In this document: piece by piece, positions 1-7,873 of the stretch
Layout: every line of letters begins with the position of its first letter
Numbering within the stretch: position 1 is the stretch's first letter
Assembly: GCA_045647905.1 (NCBI GenBank)
Contig: JAZRMZ010000043.1
Coordinates: 1 to 16,263, forward strand
Source: SIG440 sp045647905
GTDB lineage: Bacteria > Bacillota > Clostridia > Monoglobales > Monoglobaceae
Direction: 5' to 3'
DNA: 16,263 nucleotides
The notes under the pieces: model-generated
Seen by the model: the letters and a program-made list of their open reading frames with translations, nothing else
The model's database searches: none
Told to the model about the DNA's origin: nothing
Translations under genes and position numbers: made by a program

Positions 1-328
1 GGCCTCCGACTTCTATATTGTGAATCCTTTTAACAAAAGGACAGGTTGCATCAATAATTTCAACATTTTTCTGATGCAGCAGCTCACATTCGGCCTTTGA
101 AATTCCGTGTGCCCTGATTATAACTGCCGAACCGGGCAATATCTCATCAATACTTTCGGCACACAATACGCCAAGACGCTCAAGCTCTGATGTAACATCC
201 CGGTTGTGAATCAACATTCCGTATGTGAAAATCTTTTTTTTGCTTTGCTTTGCCGAATCATAAGCTATTTTAACAGCCCTGTCAACTCCAAAACAAAAAC
301 CCGCTTTATCAGCAATTTTTATCTGCAT
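1..328 (-). CDS. ispH: 4-hydroxy-3-methylbut-2-enyl diphosphate reductase (IspH/LytB), 3' end cut by window
   Basis: This is the last enzyme of the MEP isoprenoid pathway; it reduces HMBPP to IPP and DMAPP with a [4Fe-4S] cluster. I translated the first 109 residues from the minus strand; the rest lies beyond the left edge. They carry the family landmarks in order: AGFCFGVDRAV with cluster cysteine C12, GMLIHN with substrate-binding H41, RAHG with H74, and DATCPFV with the second cluster cysteine C96. The ATG at 328 lies inside the end of plsC (20-nt overlap, different frame) and is preceded by AAAGG five bases upstream, which supports this start and suggests translational coupling. It is last of the visible ychF-cmk-plsC-ispH run. 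In many Clostridia IspH is fused to a ribosomal protein S1 domain; whether that is so here cannot be seen. Confidence 0.95.
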   Translation of the reverse strand, partial: MQIKIADKAGFCFGVDRAVKIAYDSAKQSKKKIFTYGMLIHNRDVTSELERLGVLCAESIDEILPGSAVIIRAHGISKAECELLHQKNVEIIDATCPFVKRIHNIEVGG

Positions 329-920
329 AAACCTTTGCACCTGCCAGTTCCGCAATTTTCGGCATCAACAATTCATTTGTAATTTGCTGAAGTGCTTCAG
401 AATTCAGCCTTTTGTCATGATATTCCGAAAAATCTATGTATTCACCCACAGTCAGCTTCACCACACCTCTGAATCGGTATCTTGTGTTGATTCCAACAGG
501 AAGAAATCCAACTCCCGACTTTGCCGCAATCATTGCAGCACCTTGCTTGCCTTCGCCAAGCATACCCGGAGTTTTTATCCTCTTTCCTTCGGGGAACAAA
601 GTCAGGGACTTACCTTCTTTGAGGATTTTGATTGCAAGCTTTACCGCCGCAATATCATTGCCCGACTTTTTCACCGGAAAGGCCCCAAAAGCCCGTATCA
701 AACTTCCAACAACCGGAACCTTGAACAAACTTGCCTTTGCCATATACGCCATATCAACCGGCAAAAAAGCCGCAATCAATGGCGGGTCAAGATTACTCAT
801 ATGGTTTGGAACAACCAGAAAATTCTTATCCCCAGGGATATTCTCAAGTCCTTCAATTTCTATTTTAAACAACAGCCTGTAAAAACCTCTTACAACAGCC
901 AGAACAAATTCCTTCATCAT
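309..920 (-). CDS. plsC: 1-acyl-sn-glycerol-3-phosphate acyltransferase
   Basis: It acylates lysophosphatidic acid to phosphatidic acid at the inner face of the membrane, an early step of phospholipid synthesis. The protein has 203 residues, normal for a short bacterial PlsC. The acyltransferase signatures are in order: NHMSNLD (catalytic H40-x4-D45), the middle block around K83-K85 after GAFPV, FPEG at 109-112 (phosphate binding), and FLPVGI at 139-144. The N-terminus is hydrophobic (VLAVVRGFYRLLF), consistent with membrane association. The ATG overlaps the stop of cmk by 4 nt (ATGA), and no strong ribosome binding site is seen, so coupled translation is likely. A second ATG directly follows the first, so the start could be one codon later. 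cmk upstream and ispH downstream form a common clostridial neighbourhood. Confidence 0.93.
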   Translation of the reverse strand: MMKEFVLAVVRGFYRLLFKIEIEGLENIPGDKNFLVVPNHMSNLDPPLIAAFLPVDMAYMAKASLFKVPVVGSLIRAFGAFPVKKSGNDIAAVKLAIKILKEGKSLTLFPEGKRIKTPGMLGEGKQGAAMIAAKSGVGFLPVGINTRYRFRGVVKLTVGEYIDFSEYHDKRLNSEALQQITNELLMPKIAELAGAKVYADKNC

Positions 921-1594
921 TTTTCTCTACTTTCACGGATAATATTGAAAATCCACTCAACAGATTCTTCAAGAGTTTTGCCCGTTGTGTCAACAATAAC
1001 GCCGTCTTCAGCAGGCTTGAGCGGTGCAACTTCACGCTCCGAATCGTTTTTGTCACGATATTCCATATCACGCTTCACTTCATCAAAGCTGCTCTCTATT
1101 CCCTTTTCACAAAGCTCTCTGTATCTTCGCATTGCACGTTCTTCAACAGATGCCGTAAGAAAAATCTTCAGCTCCGCATCAGGCAAAACAACCGTCCCAA
1201 TGTCTCTGCCGTCCATAATCACATCAGTCTTTTCAGCAATACTGCGCTGAAGTCCAAGGAGTTTTTGACGAACTGCCGGAATTTTTGAAACATCCGATGC
1301 CGCAACCGAAATCTCAGGCATACGAATTTCCTTTGAAACATTTTCACCGTTCAAAAAAATTTCCTGCCCCTCTTCGCCGTGAGAAATGTCAATTTCAATC
1401 TGCGGAAGCATAGCTTCCACCTCTTTTATATCTGTATTGGGATTAATTCCTGCACGGACAGCCGCAAGACCCACTGCACGGTACATTGCACCCGTATCAA
1501 TATAAACAAACTTCAGTTGTTGAGCCGCAGCCTTTGCAATGGTACTTTTTCCTGCACCTGCAGGGCCGTCAATGGCAACCTTAAATGTTCCCAA
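917..1594 (-). CDS. cmk: Cytidylate kinase
   Basis: It phosphorylates CMP and dCMP with ATP in pyrimidine nucleotide salvage and recycling. With the start chosen here it has 225 residues, the usual length for bacterial Cmk. Visible motifs are the P-loop GPAGAGKS (10-17), YIDTGAMYR (31-39), DGRDIGT (128-134) and the lid segment RDKNDSERE (180-188), which bind phosphate and CMP. Start choice: the reading frame opens with a TTG at 1612, but the sequence AAAGGGGAG lies just inside it and sits 6 nt before a second TTG at 1594. Starting there gives MGTFKVAIDGP, which matches the short N-terminus of the family. No ATG is available upstream of the P-loop. The stop overlaps the plsC start by 4 nt. Confidence 0.94.
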   Translation of the reverse strand: MGTFKVAIDGPAGAGKSTIAKAAAQQLKFVYIDTGAMYRAVGLAAVRAGINPNTDIKEVEAMLPQIEIDISHGEEGQEIFLNGENVSKEIRMPEISVAASDVSKIPAVRQKLLGLQRSIAEKTDVIMDGRDIGTVVLPDAELKIFLTASVEERAMRRYRELCEKGIESSFDEVKRDMEYRDKNDSEREVAPLKPAEDGVIVDTTGKTLEESVEWIFNIIRESREK

Positions 1595-1618
1595 AAGAAA
1601 CTCCCCTTTCAAAACAAG

Positions 1619-1891
1619 TTATTTTTGAAGCATTTCCGTCAAATCATCCAATTTTTCATTTAATGCATCAATTTCACGGCATTTATCTTCAACAAGACCG
1701 GAAACTTCCCGTCCGTAGGCATAGGCTTCATAAACCTCTTTACCTATTTGTGCATGGAGCTTCTCAATTTGATTTTTCACATCATAAATACGATACTTTA
1801 TCTTTGATGTTTCAACAAATTCTTCTGTTTTCTTCACAACCTTATACGATACATCCGCAGTTGTCTTCTTTACATTTTCCCAGTACTCCAT
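1619..1891 (-). CDS. Small coiled-coil protein of unknown function
   Basis: A 90-residue, highly charged protein with no signal peptide or transmembrane segment. From about residue 27 to the end it shows heptad-like spacing of hydrophobics among K/E/D residues (for example KNQIEKLHAQIGKEVYEAY, then EIDALNEKLDDLTEML), so a long helical coiled coil is expected. It resembles small helical proteins found in many Firmicutes that pair an amphipathic N-terminal stretch with an IGKEVYE-like helix; I cannot assign a function. The frame could start at a TTG at 1918, but the ATG at 1891 has AAGGGTGA seven bases upstream and is preferred. It sits 33 nt after ychF and 24 nt before the cmk start, so it is co-transcribed with both. 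Confidence 0.8.
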   Translation of the reverse strand: MEYWENVKKTTADVSYKVVKKTEEFVETSKIKYRIYDVKNQIEKLHAQIGKEVYEAYAYGREVSGLVEDKCREIDALNEKLDDLTEMLQK

Positions 1892-1924
1892 AACATCACC
1901 CTTATAACAAATTTTCAAACAGAC

Positions 1925-3022
1925 TTAAACATTGAATCTGAAAAGTATTATATCCCCGTCTTCAACAGTATATTCCTTACCTTCGCTTCGCACAAGACCC
2001 TTTTCCTTTGCCGCCGCCATGCTTCCGTTTTCCATAAGATCATTATATGCAACAACTTCTGCTCTGATAAAGCCTCTTTCAAAGTCAGTATGAATCTTTC
2101 CTGCCGCCTGAGGCGCCTTTGTACCCTTTGTGATTGTCCACGCTCTGACTTCGGGTTTTCCTGCCGTCAGATAACTGATAAGCCCCAAAAGCTTGTAGCT
2201 TGCACGGATAAGCTTGTCAAGACCTGATTCTTCTGCACCAAGTTCTTCAAGGAACATCTGCTTTTCTTCCTTGTCAAGCTCGGCAATTTCTTCCTCGATT
2301 CTTGCAGAAATAACCATAACCTCTGATTTTTCTTTTTCTGCAAATTCACGGATTTTTGCAACAAAGGGATTATCTTCATCAGCCTTTGCATAATCGTCTT
2401 CAGCCACATTTGCGGCATAAATAACAGGCTTCAGGCTGAGAAGAGAAACCTCCTTGAGATATTCCATTTCTTCATCGGTGTAATCAAGCGCTCTTGCACT
2501 GATACCTTCTTCCAGCTTTGTGCTGAGACCTTCAAGAAAATCCACTTCAATCTGGAACTTTTTGTCGCCACCCTTGAGCTGTTTTTTGAGACGGTCAATT
2601 CTTCTTGCAATAATTTCAAGGTCAGAAAGAATAAGCTCAAGATTTATTGTTTCAATATCACGAAGGGGGTCAACACTACCCTCAACGTGTACTATATTGG
2701 TATCTTCAAATGCTCTCACAACATGAACAATGGCATCAACTTCACGAATGTTTGAAAGGAACTTGTTTCCAAGACCTTCGCCTTTGCTTGCCCCTTTAAC
2801 AAGTCCTGCAATATCAACAAATTCAATAACAGCCGGAGTCACCTTGTCAGGGTCATACATTTCTGCCAGTTTGTCAAGTCTGCTGTCGGGAACAGCCACC
2901 GTACCCACATTGGGTTCAATTGTACAAAAGGGATAGTTTGCAGATTCTGCCCCTGCCTGAGTTATGGCGTTGAACAGCGTACTCTTTCCTACATTTGGTA
3001 ATCCCACAATTCCAAGTTTCAT
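1925..3022 (-). CDS. ychF: Ribosome-binding ATPase YchF (Obg-family)
   Basis: A TRAFAC-class P-loop protein of 365 residues, the standard YchF length. In other bacteria it binds the ribosome, hydrolyses ATP rather than GTP, and is linked to stress and redox responses. The sequence opens with the Walker A GLPNVGKS (7-14), then DIAG (70-73) as the Walker B/G3 region. At the G4 position it has NVAE (204-207) instead of NKxD, the hallmark of the ATP preference in this subfamily. A helical coiled-coil arm lies around 125-195. The C-terminal TGS domain ends in a typical GDIILFRFNV tail. The ATG at 3022 has only a modest GAAAGAGTGA upstream. It heads the operon that continues through the coiled-coil gene, cmk, plsC and ispH, from the promoter at 3068-3096. 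Confidence 0.96.
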   Translation of the reverse strand: MKLGIVGLPNVGKSTLFNAITQAGAESANYPFCTIEPNVGTVAVPDSRLDKLAEMYDPDKVTPAVIEFVDIAGLVKGASKGEGLGNKFLSNIREVDAIVHVVRAFEDTNIVHVEGSVDPLRDIETINLELILSDLEIIARRIDRLKKQLKGGDKKFQIEVDFLEGLSTKLEEGISARALDYTDEEMEYLKEVSLLSLKPVIYAANVAEDDYAKADEDNPFVAKIREFAEKEKSEVMVISARIEEEIAELDKEEKQMFLEELGAEESGLDKLIRASYKLLGLISYLTAGKPEVRAWTITKGTKAPQAAGKIHTDFERGFIRAEVVAYNDLMENGSMAAAKEKGLVRSEGKEYTVEDGDIILFRFNV

Positions 3023-3067
3023 ATAAAAATCACTCTTTCGTATATTATTCCATAGTCATACTTGTAC

Positions 3068-3096
3068 ATTATACATTATATTTTGATTAACTTCAA
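3068..3096 (-). promoter_or_regulatory. Sigma-A type promoter of the ychF operon
   Basis: On the minus strand TTGAAG (3091-3096) and TATAAT (3068-3073) are separated by 17 bases. Transcription would start near 3061, giving a leader of about 40 nt before the ychF ATG. A second TATAAT begins 7 bases upstream of the -10 but is not spaced to any good -35. Confidence 0.75.
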
Positions 3097-3132
3097 GTGT
3101 TTTTTTGTATTTCATAAAAAATATTTAAAAGT

Positions 3133-3175
3133 GAAAGAACATAACCCGTTAACATCACGAATTACGTTCTTCTTT
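3133..3175 (-). terminator. Imperfect hairpin after the MFS gene
   Basis: Just past the MFS stop there is a 10-bp stem (3135-3144 with 3162-3171, one G-U pair) around a 17-nt loop. The minus-strand sequence after it is T-rich but broken (ACTTTTAAATATTTTTT), so this is a weak or partial intrinsic terminator. Some read-through into the ychF operon is possible. Confidence 0.4.
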
Positions 3176-3179
3176 GAGT

Positions 3180-4340
3180 TTATATTTTATTCTTTTTCAG
3201 ATACCAATAATACCACACACCCGAAACAAACTGTGAAATTCCTGCCGCCGCAAAGGTAGCTGTGGGGCCAATTGCTTTAAGAAGTGTGCCGCACAGCAGA
3301 CTGGCAAAAAAAGTTCCCACGGTGTGAAGAAGCATACGTCCGCCGTTATATTGCCCCGCCACCTCATAATCAATCAGTCTGACAACAGCCACCGGAACAG
3401 CGTTATCGTTTATTGTCAGAAAAACCATCGAAATGCCGTACAGCACAAGAAATATCGTGGTATCCTTCATTACCATACCCGGCAACAAAAATAGCATCGC
3501 AATACTGCAAATCAAAATCATTATTTTTTCTTTTCCTGCTAAACACGTAAACAGAACACAGCCGACAATCACCGCAATCTGAGCCACAACCAACAACACA
3601 CTCGATGAAAAATTGTCAAGCAATCCTGAAAAATAACCAATGGTAACCGTCATTGAAAACATACCGGAGCAAAAACCCCGCATCAGATTTGGCGCAATCA
3701 GCCACATAAACCGTTTGTACCTCAACAAAGAAATTTTTTCATTGTCTCGTGAGATTTTTATATTATTTTCAACCTTTTTGAAAGAAAAGGTAACCGCCGC
3801 TGCCATACACGCTGCAACAAGGGTTGCTATATAAATATACCTCATGGTGGTTATGTACTCAAATTTCTTCTGCAGGAAGGTCAGCAAAACTGAAAACAAC
3901 AGAGTCACGACACCCGAAAGAACCCCTGCAAATCCTGTCCACGAACCGTAATACTTCATATCCATAATATGATAAGGTATCTTGTACGTCAAAACATTGG
4001 ACAAACCAAATGAAAAATTCGCCACAAGCCCAAAAACCATTATCAGCAAAAGAATTCCGCCGAAATCAAAAAAGCAAAGTCCCGTCAGAACCAGAATAAA
4101 CGGTACAAACAGCAGATAAACCACACCCGATGCCCCGATAATATTCTTCATTCTGTCAGCTTGCTTTGAAAACAACAGCATGGTCAGAATCTGAACAGCC
4201 TGCATTATTGAAAAATACAGTCCAACAGAATCCTCAGAAATATTTTTTTCAAGCATAAAGGTCTGCAAAACCGACCCGGCAATTACGGTGCTGACAACAG
4301 TTCCGAAAATTGTTCTGAGAAAATACTTCATTTTATTCAT
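3180..4340 (-). CDS. Major facilitator superfamily transporter, substrate unknown
   Basis: A 386-residue integral membrane protein, nearly all hydrophobic helices separated by short charged loops; I count roughly 11-12 possible membrane segments, the usual MFS architecture. After the second helix the loop SKQADRMKN resembles the degenerate MFS motif A region (D-R with following basic residues). A longer charged loop (FKKVENNIKISRDNEKIS) divides the two halves, as expected for the central cytoplasmic loop. Nothing in the sequence reveals the substrate or direction; sugar, drug or metabolite transport are all possible. The ATG at 4340 is well supported by GGAGG eight bases upstream. It has its own perfect consensus promoter and looks monocistronic, inserted between two housekeeping operons. 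Confidence 0.85.
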   Translation of the reverse strand: MNKMKYFLRTIFGTVVSTVIAGSVLQTFMLEKNISEDSVGLYFSIMQAVQILTMLLFSKQADRMKNIIGASGVVYLLFVPFILVLTGLCFFDFGGILLLIMVFGLVANFSFGLSNVLTYKIPYHIMDMKYYGSWTGFAGVLSGVVTLLFSVLLTFLQKKFEYITTMRYIYIATLVAACMAAAVTFSFKKVENNIKISRDNEKISLLRYKRFMWLIAPNLMRGFCSGMFSMTVTIGYFSGLLDNFSSSVLLVVAQIAVIVGCVLFTCLAGKEKIMILICSIAMLFLLPGMVMKDTTIFLVLYGISMVFLTINDNAVPVAVVRLIDYEVAGQYNGGRMLLHTVGTFFASLLCGTLLKAIGPTATFAAAGISQFVSGVWYYWYLKKNKI

Positions 4341-4383
4341 AGACTAAACCTCCGGCTTCTGCAACCAAGCTGTATTTACCTGC

Positions 4384-4412
4384 ATTATATTCTTATTTAT
4401 CGCCGTTGTCAA
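4384..4412 (-). promoter_or_regulatory. Perfect consensus sigma-A promoter of the MFS gene
   Basis: TTGACA (4407-4412) and TATAAT (4384-4389) are both exact matches to consensus and are spaced by 17 bases. The predicted start is near 4377, about 36 nt before the ATG. It lies about 40 nt past the stop of the upstream oxidoreductase gene, with no convincing terminator between them. Confidence 0.85.
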
Positions 4413-4449
4413 TCATCTTTTCGGACATTACTAACAAAACATGTCATTT

Positions 4450-6030
4450 TTATTCATATTTCAACAGTCGAACCGCAACCTTGATTCCGTCAATTGCCGC
4501 ACTCATTATTCCGCCTGCATATCCTGCACCCTCACCTGCAGGATAAAGCCCCTTGTGACTTATGCTCTCATATTCCGAATCTCTTTTTATCCGCAAAGGT
4601 GCAGAGGTTCTCATTTCCACGCCCGTAAGCACCGCACCCTCGCCCGAAAAACCTTTTATTTTTCTGTCAAAATCCATCAATCCGTCTTTCAAGGTATCCG
4701 CAATAAACTTGGGCAAACATTCACGCAAATCAGCAAAAACAGTCTTCCCCGTGAATGACGGCACAACGCCGTCAAAACCCGAAGATGTTTTGTCCAGCAC
4801 AAAGTCCTTTGCCAACTGCACAGGGCCTTTTCCTCCTCCAAGTCCATAGGCAAGGGCTTCATATTTACGTTGAAATTCCATGCCTGCCAAAGGACTCTCG
4901 TCACAAAAATCCTCAGGTCTGACCGTAACAACAAGGGCACTGTTTGAATTATCCGCCATACGGCTGTGATAACTCATTCCGTTCACCACAAGATGTCCTT
5001 CCTCCGATGATGCGTCAACAACAACACCGCCGGGGCACATACAAAAGCTGTAACAGCTTCGGCTTTCGCCGTTATATGCAAGACGGTAATCCGCCGTGGG
5101 AAGAAGTTCAATCTGCGGGCAATTTCCGTATTGCATACGGTTTATAAATTCTCTCCTGTGCTCAATTCTGACACCGGCGGCAAATGGTTTTTGTTCCATT
5201 GCAACACCGTGACGGTGCAGCATTTCATAAGTATCACGGCTGCTGTGCCCGATTGCAAGCACCAGAGCATCACATTCCAGAATTGATGAATGATTGATTT
5301 CAATTTCGGCAATCCTGTCATTTTTCACCCTGAAATCCGTAAGGCATGAATCAAAAAGAACCTTTCCGCCCAGGGCTTCAATTTCTTTACGCAAATTCTT
5401 GACACATATTTTCAGGAAATCTGTGCCGATGTGAGGTTTTGCCTGATACAGAATCTCCTTTGGCGCACCAAACTTCACAAAGGTTTCAAGAACAAACCGT
5501 TGCAAAGGGTCTCCGATACGGGTATTCAGCTTTCCGTCCGAAAAAGTCCCTGCACCGCCTTCTCCAAACTGAATGTTTGTTTCGGGGTCAAACTTTCCGT
5601 TATTCCAGAAATTTTCAACTGCGGCACTTCGCTTGTCCACATCACTTCCACGTTCAATAACAGTTACCTCGGCACCACATTTACACAAAACATAAGCCGC
5701 AAACAAACCGCACGGACCGCTACCCACAACAACAATCTTTTTTTCGGCGCTTCCCTTTGTTTTTAAGTCATCAAAATTAATCAGACTGATGTTATCCATC
5801 AGTCTGATTTGAGAGTTCTGTGGAACTTCCTTTGACGAATTCATTTCCGCAACAACCGAATATTCAAAATGTATATCATTCTTCCGTCTTGCATCCAACG
5901 ATTTTTTGTAAATTACCTTGTTTTCTGCTTTCAGAGAATATCTTTTCAAAAACTTATCAGCTTTTTCAAAAACATCTTCTTCGGTGTGCAGTATGGGTAA
6001 CTTCAAACCGTTGACAACAATCTTTTTCAA
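4450..6030 (-). CDS. Uncharacterised FAD-dependent dehydrogenase (COG2509 type)
   Basis: A 526-residue flavoprotein of the conserved but biochemically undefined family often annotated NAD(P)/FAD-dependent oxidoreductase. An N-terminal domain of about 95 residues without recognisable motif precedes the Rossmann dinucleotide site VVGSGPCGLFAA (GxGxxG at 103-108) with the acidic ribose-binding residue in VIERG (E126). Further family blocks are FGEGGAGTFSDGKLNTR (155-171) and the C-terminal FAD motif PAGEGAGYAGGI. The start is TTG at 6030: GGAGGAGG lies six bases upstream, and no ATG fits better. It follows cdaR by 20 nt, so it is the last gene of the proS-cdaA-cdaR unit. The real substrate is unknown. 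Confidence 0.9.
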   Translation of the reverse strand: MKKIVVNGLKLPILHTEEDVFEKADKFLKRYSLKAENKVIYKKSLDARRKNDIHFEYSVVAEMNSSKEVPQNSQIRLMDNISLINFDDLKTKGSAEKKIVVVGSGPCGLFAAYVLCKCGAEVTVIERGSDVDKRSAAVENFWNNGKFDPETNIQFGEGGAGTFSDGKLNTRIGDPLQRFVLETFVKFGAPKEILYQAKPHIGTDFLKICVKNLRKEIEALGGKVLFDSCLTDFRVKNDRIAEIEINHSSILECDALVLAIGHSSRDTYEMLHRHGVAMEQKPFAAGVRIEHRREFINRMQYGNCPQIELLPTADYRLAYNGESRSCYSFCMCPGGVVVDASSEEGHLVVNGMSYHSRMADNSNSALVVTVRPEDFCDESPLAGMEFQRKYEALAYGLGGGKGPVQLAKDFVLDKTSSGFDGVVPSFTGKTVFADLRECLPKFIADTLKDGLMDFDRKIKGFSGEGAVLTGVEMRTSAPLRIKRDSEYESISHKGLYPAGEGAGYAGGIMSAAIDGIKVAVRLLKYE

Positions 6031-6050
6031 AGAAGTCCTCCTCCAATTTC

Positions 6051-6992
6051 TTAATATCTTCTTTCCACGTGTACCTTCACAACATTACCGTCGCTCATTT
6101 CAACCCCTTCGGGAACAATAAGATGCACGTCCAGCTCCTGCTTTTCAGAATTTTGGTCAACCACAATGGGTTCTGTTGCAATTTCCTCAATTTCTTCCGC
6201 TATTTTTGCATCCGCAAAAAATGTCACATTAACAGGCGTAACCGAAGCTCTGTACTGTTTCTCATCGTCTGCAAAATCCATCCTCACCGGAACTGTCTTG
6301 ACTTTCAGCACAGGACAGTTAATGGGCACGGATTTGAAGCTCATTTTCACATCATTATAAAGGGAGTTGTCAAGTGAAACGATGTTCCCCTTTGTGTCCT
6401 TGAAATACAAAGGTTCATTAACATTTATTTCGTCCGAACTGTCATTATAATCCAGAGTCACTTCCACCTCAGCTATGCTTTCAACCACAGAGGATGCGCC
6501 CGTAAGCTCCACTCTGTCATAAAGGAGCTTGGCTTTGCCGGGAGTATATCCCTCCTCAACCTTACCTTCTGTCCGCAAAGAAATTTCCTTTTCAATGGTC
6601 ACCACTTCATCAATCACAATATTGACGTTATAAGGCCACTTGTCGGTAATTTCCTCATATTCATAAGGAATCGAAACGCTGACGGGCAAAGAAAACTGTC
6701 CCTTTTCGGTTATGTTTGAAAGGTCAACGGTTGCATATACATTTTCATTGTCAATGTTTGCAATTTTCTTTCGGCTTCCCTTGATTTCAAGTTCAAGAAA
6801 CTCTGCATCCACACCAACAACCGTCAAATCACGTTCTTCAAGCATTGATCTGTTTGAAAATCTGATTGGTATGTCTTCAACCGAAATATTCACGGAAGGG
6901 TCAACAACAATAATCACATAAAACCACAAAAGTATGGCAAGAACAAAAGATACAATTTTAAGCACCGAATCTTTCAGAAAAAACTTTTTCAC
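6051..6992 (-). CDS. cdaR: YbbR-domain protein, regulator of diadenylate cyclase CdaA
   Basis: CdaR is membrane-anchored and in Firmicutes binds CdaA and adjusts c-di-AMP synthesis. This 313-residue protein has one N-terminal transmembrane helix (about 11-30, LKIVSFVLAILLWFYVIIVV) followed by an extracytoplasmic beta-rich region. I read three YbbR-like repeats, each with a PIRF- or PVRM-type opening strand and a VDL/VTL strand. The start is GTG at 6992, sharing one base with the TAG stop of cdaA (TAGTG). AAGGAG lies 11 nt upstream, inside the end of cdaA, so coupling is likely. In many Firmicutes glmM follows cdaR; here an oxidoreductase does. Confidence 0.92.
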   Translation of the reverse strand: MKKFFLKDSVLKIVSFVLAILLWFYVIIVVDPSVNISVEDIPIRFSNRSMLEERDLTVVGVDAEFLELEIKGSRKKIANIDNENVYATVDLSNITEKGQFSLPVSVSIPYEYEEITDKWPYNVNIVIDEVVTIEKEISLRTEGKVEEGYTPGKAKLLYDRVELTGASSVVESIAEVEVTLDYNDSSDEINVNEPLYFKDTKGNIVSLDNSLYNDVKMSFKSVPINCPVLKVKTVPVRMDFADDEKQYRASVTPVNVTFFADAKIAEEIEEIATEPIVVDQNSEKQELDVHLIVPEGVEMSDGNVVKVHVERRY

Positions 6993-7843
6993 TACTTGTT
7001 CTTCTCCTTCCTTGAAAATATTTTGTTTTTAAAATTACCGTTGGGCTTTTTAACTTCAAGCAAGTCCAAAAGCCTCTTTTCAAGGTCATCCGGAGTCAGA
7101 CGCATCACAAGCTCGCCCTTTGACGCAATTGAAATGTTTCCGGTTTCCTCTGAAACAATAATAACAACCGCATCGGAATCCTCAGACATTCCCAGTCCTG
7201 CACGGTGTCTTGTTCCAAGCTCCTTGCTGACATTGGGATTCTGCGAAAGTGGAAGAAAACAGCTTGCCGCTTCTATTTTGTTTTCACGGATTATAACCGC
7301 TCCGTCATGAAGGGGAGTTTTGGGAATGAAAATATTAACAAGCAACGCCGCCGAAACATCCGCATTAACGGTTATTCCCGTGCCCACAATATCTCCGATT
7401 TTTGTTTCCCTTTCCATAACAATCAAAGCACCTATTCTGCTTTTTGACATACCTGCACATGCAGTCTTTATTTCCGAAACAACACGCATGGTTTCGGCAT
7501 CATCAGGAGTGTCTTCAAAGCTGAACCATCGCCCAAGGGATGTCCCCCCAAGATGTTCCAGAGCTCGTCGCATTTCCGGCTGAAACACAACAATAACCGC
7601 AACAAGTCCAAGCTGCATGGCACTGCTCAGCAGATAATGCAACGTATGTAACCGTATCAGCTGACTGACCTGAGTTACAACAACAATCACAATTACACCT
7701 TTGATTAACTGCTGTGTACGGGTATCACGAATAAACTTCAGGAACCTGTAAACAAAAAACGTTATAATCAGAATATCAAGAATATCCGTGAAATTAACCA
7801 AATATATCTGTTTAATCAATGATTGATAAAAGCTATCAAACAC
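6992..7843 (-). CDS. cdaA: Diadenylate cyclase CdaA
   Basis: It condenses two ATP into c-di-AMP, the essential second messenger for potassium, turgor and cell-wall control. The 283-residue protein has three N-terminal membrane helices (about 20-38, 46-63 and 74-90) and then a DAC catalytic domain. The catalytic motifs are intact: DGA at 180-182 and RHR at 212-214 within GTRHRAGLGMSE. The start is GTG at 7843, with GGAGG eight bases upstream; the alternative in-frame starts would cut into the first helix. The gene lies 30 nt after proS with no promoter visible between them, and its stop overlaps the cdaR GTG by one base, giving the classic cdaA-cdaR pair. Confidence 0.96.
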   Translation of the reverse strand: MFDSFYQSLIKQIYLVNFTDILDILIITFFVYRFLKFIRDTRTQQLIKGVIVIVVVTQVSQLIRLHTLHYLLSSAMQLGLVAVIVVFQPEMRRALEHLGGTSLGRWFSFEDTPDDAETMRVVSEIKTACAGMSKSRIGALIVMERETKIGDIVGTGITVNADVSAALLVNIFIPKTPLHDGAVIIRENKIEAASCFLPLSQNPNVSKELGTRHRAGLGMSEDSDAVVIIVSEETGNISIASKGELVMRLTPDDLEKRLLDLLEVKKPNGNFKNKIFSRKEKNK

Positions 7844-7873
7844 CGTACTTTCCTCCCTTGGTTGTTTTTTATT

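Noticed and set aside
384..1250. Plus-strand reading frame of 288 codons
   Set aside because: It spans the opposite strand of both plsC and cmk, whose family motifs are complete; no initiation signal is present and the translation has no known motif.
4405..4449. Terminator after the COG2509 oxidoreductase gene
   Set aside because: Only a 5-bp GACAT/ATGTC stem with a long loop is found and no T-run follows on the minus strand.
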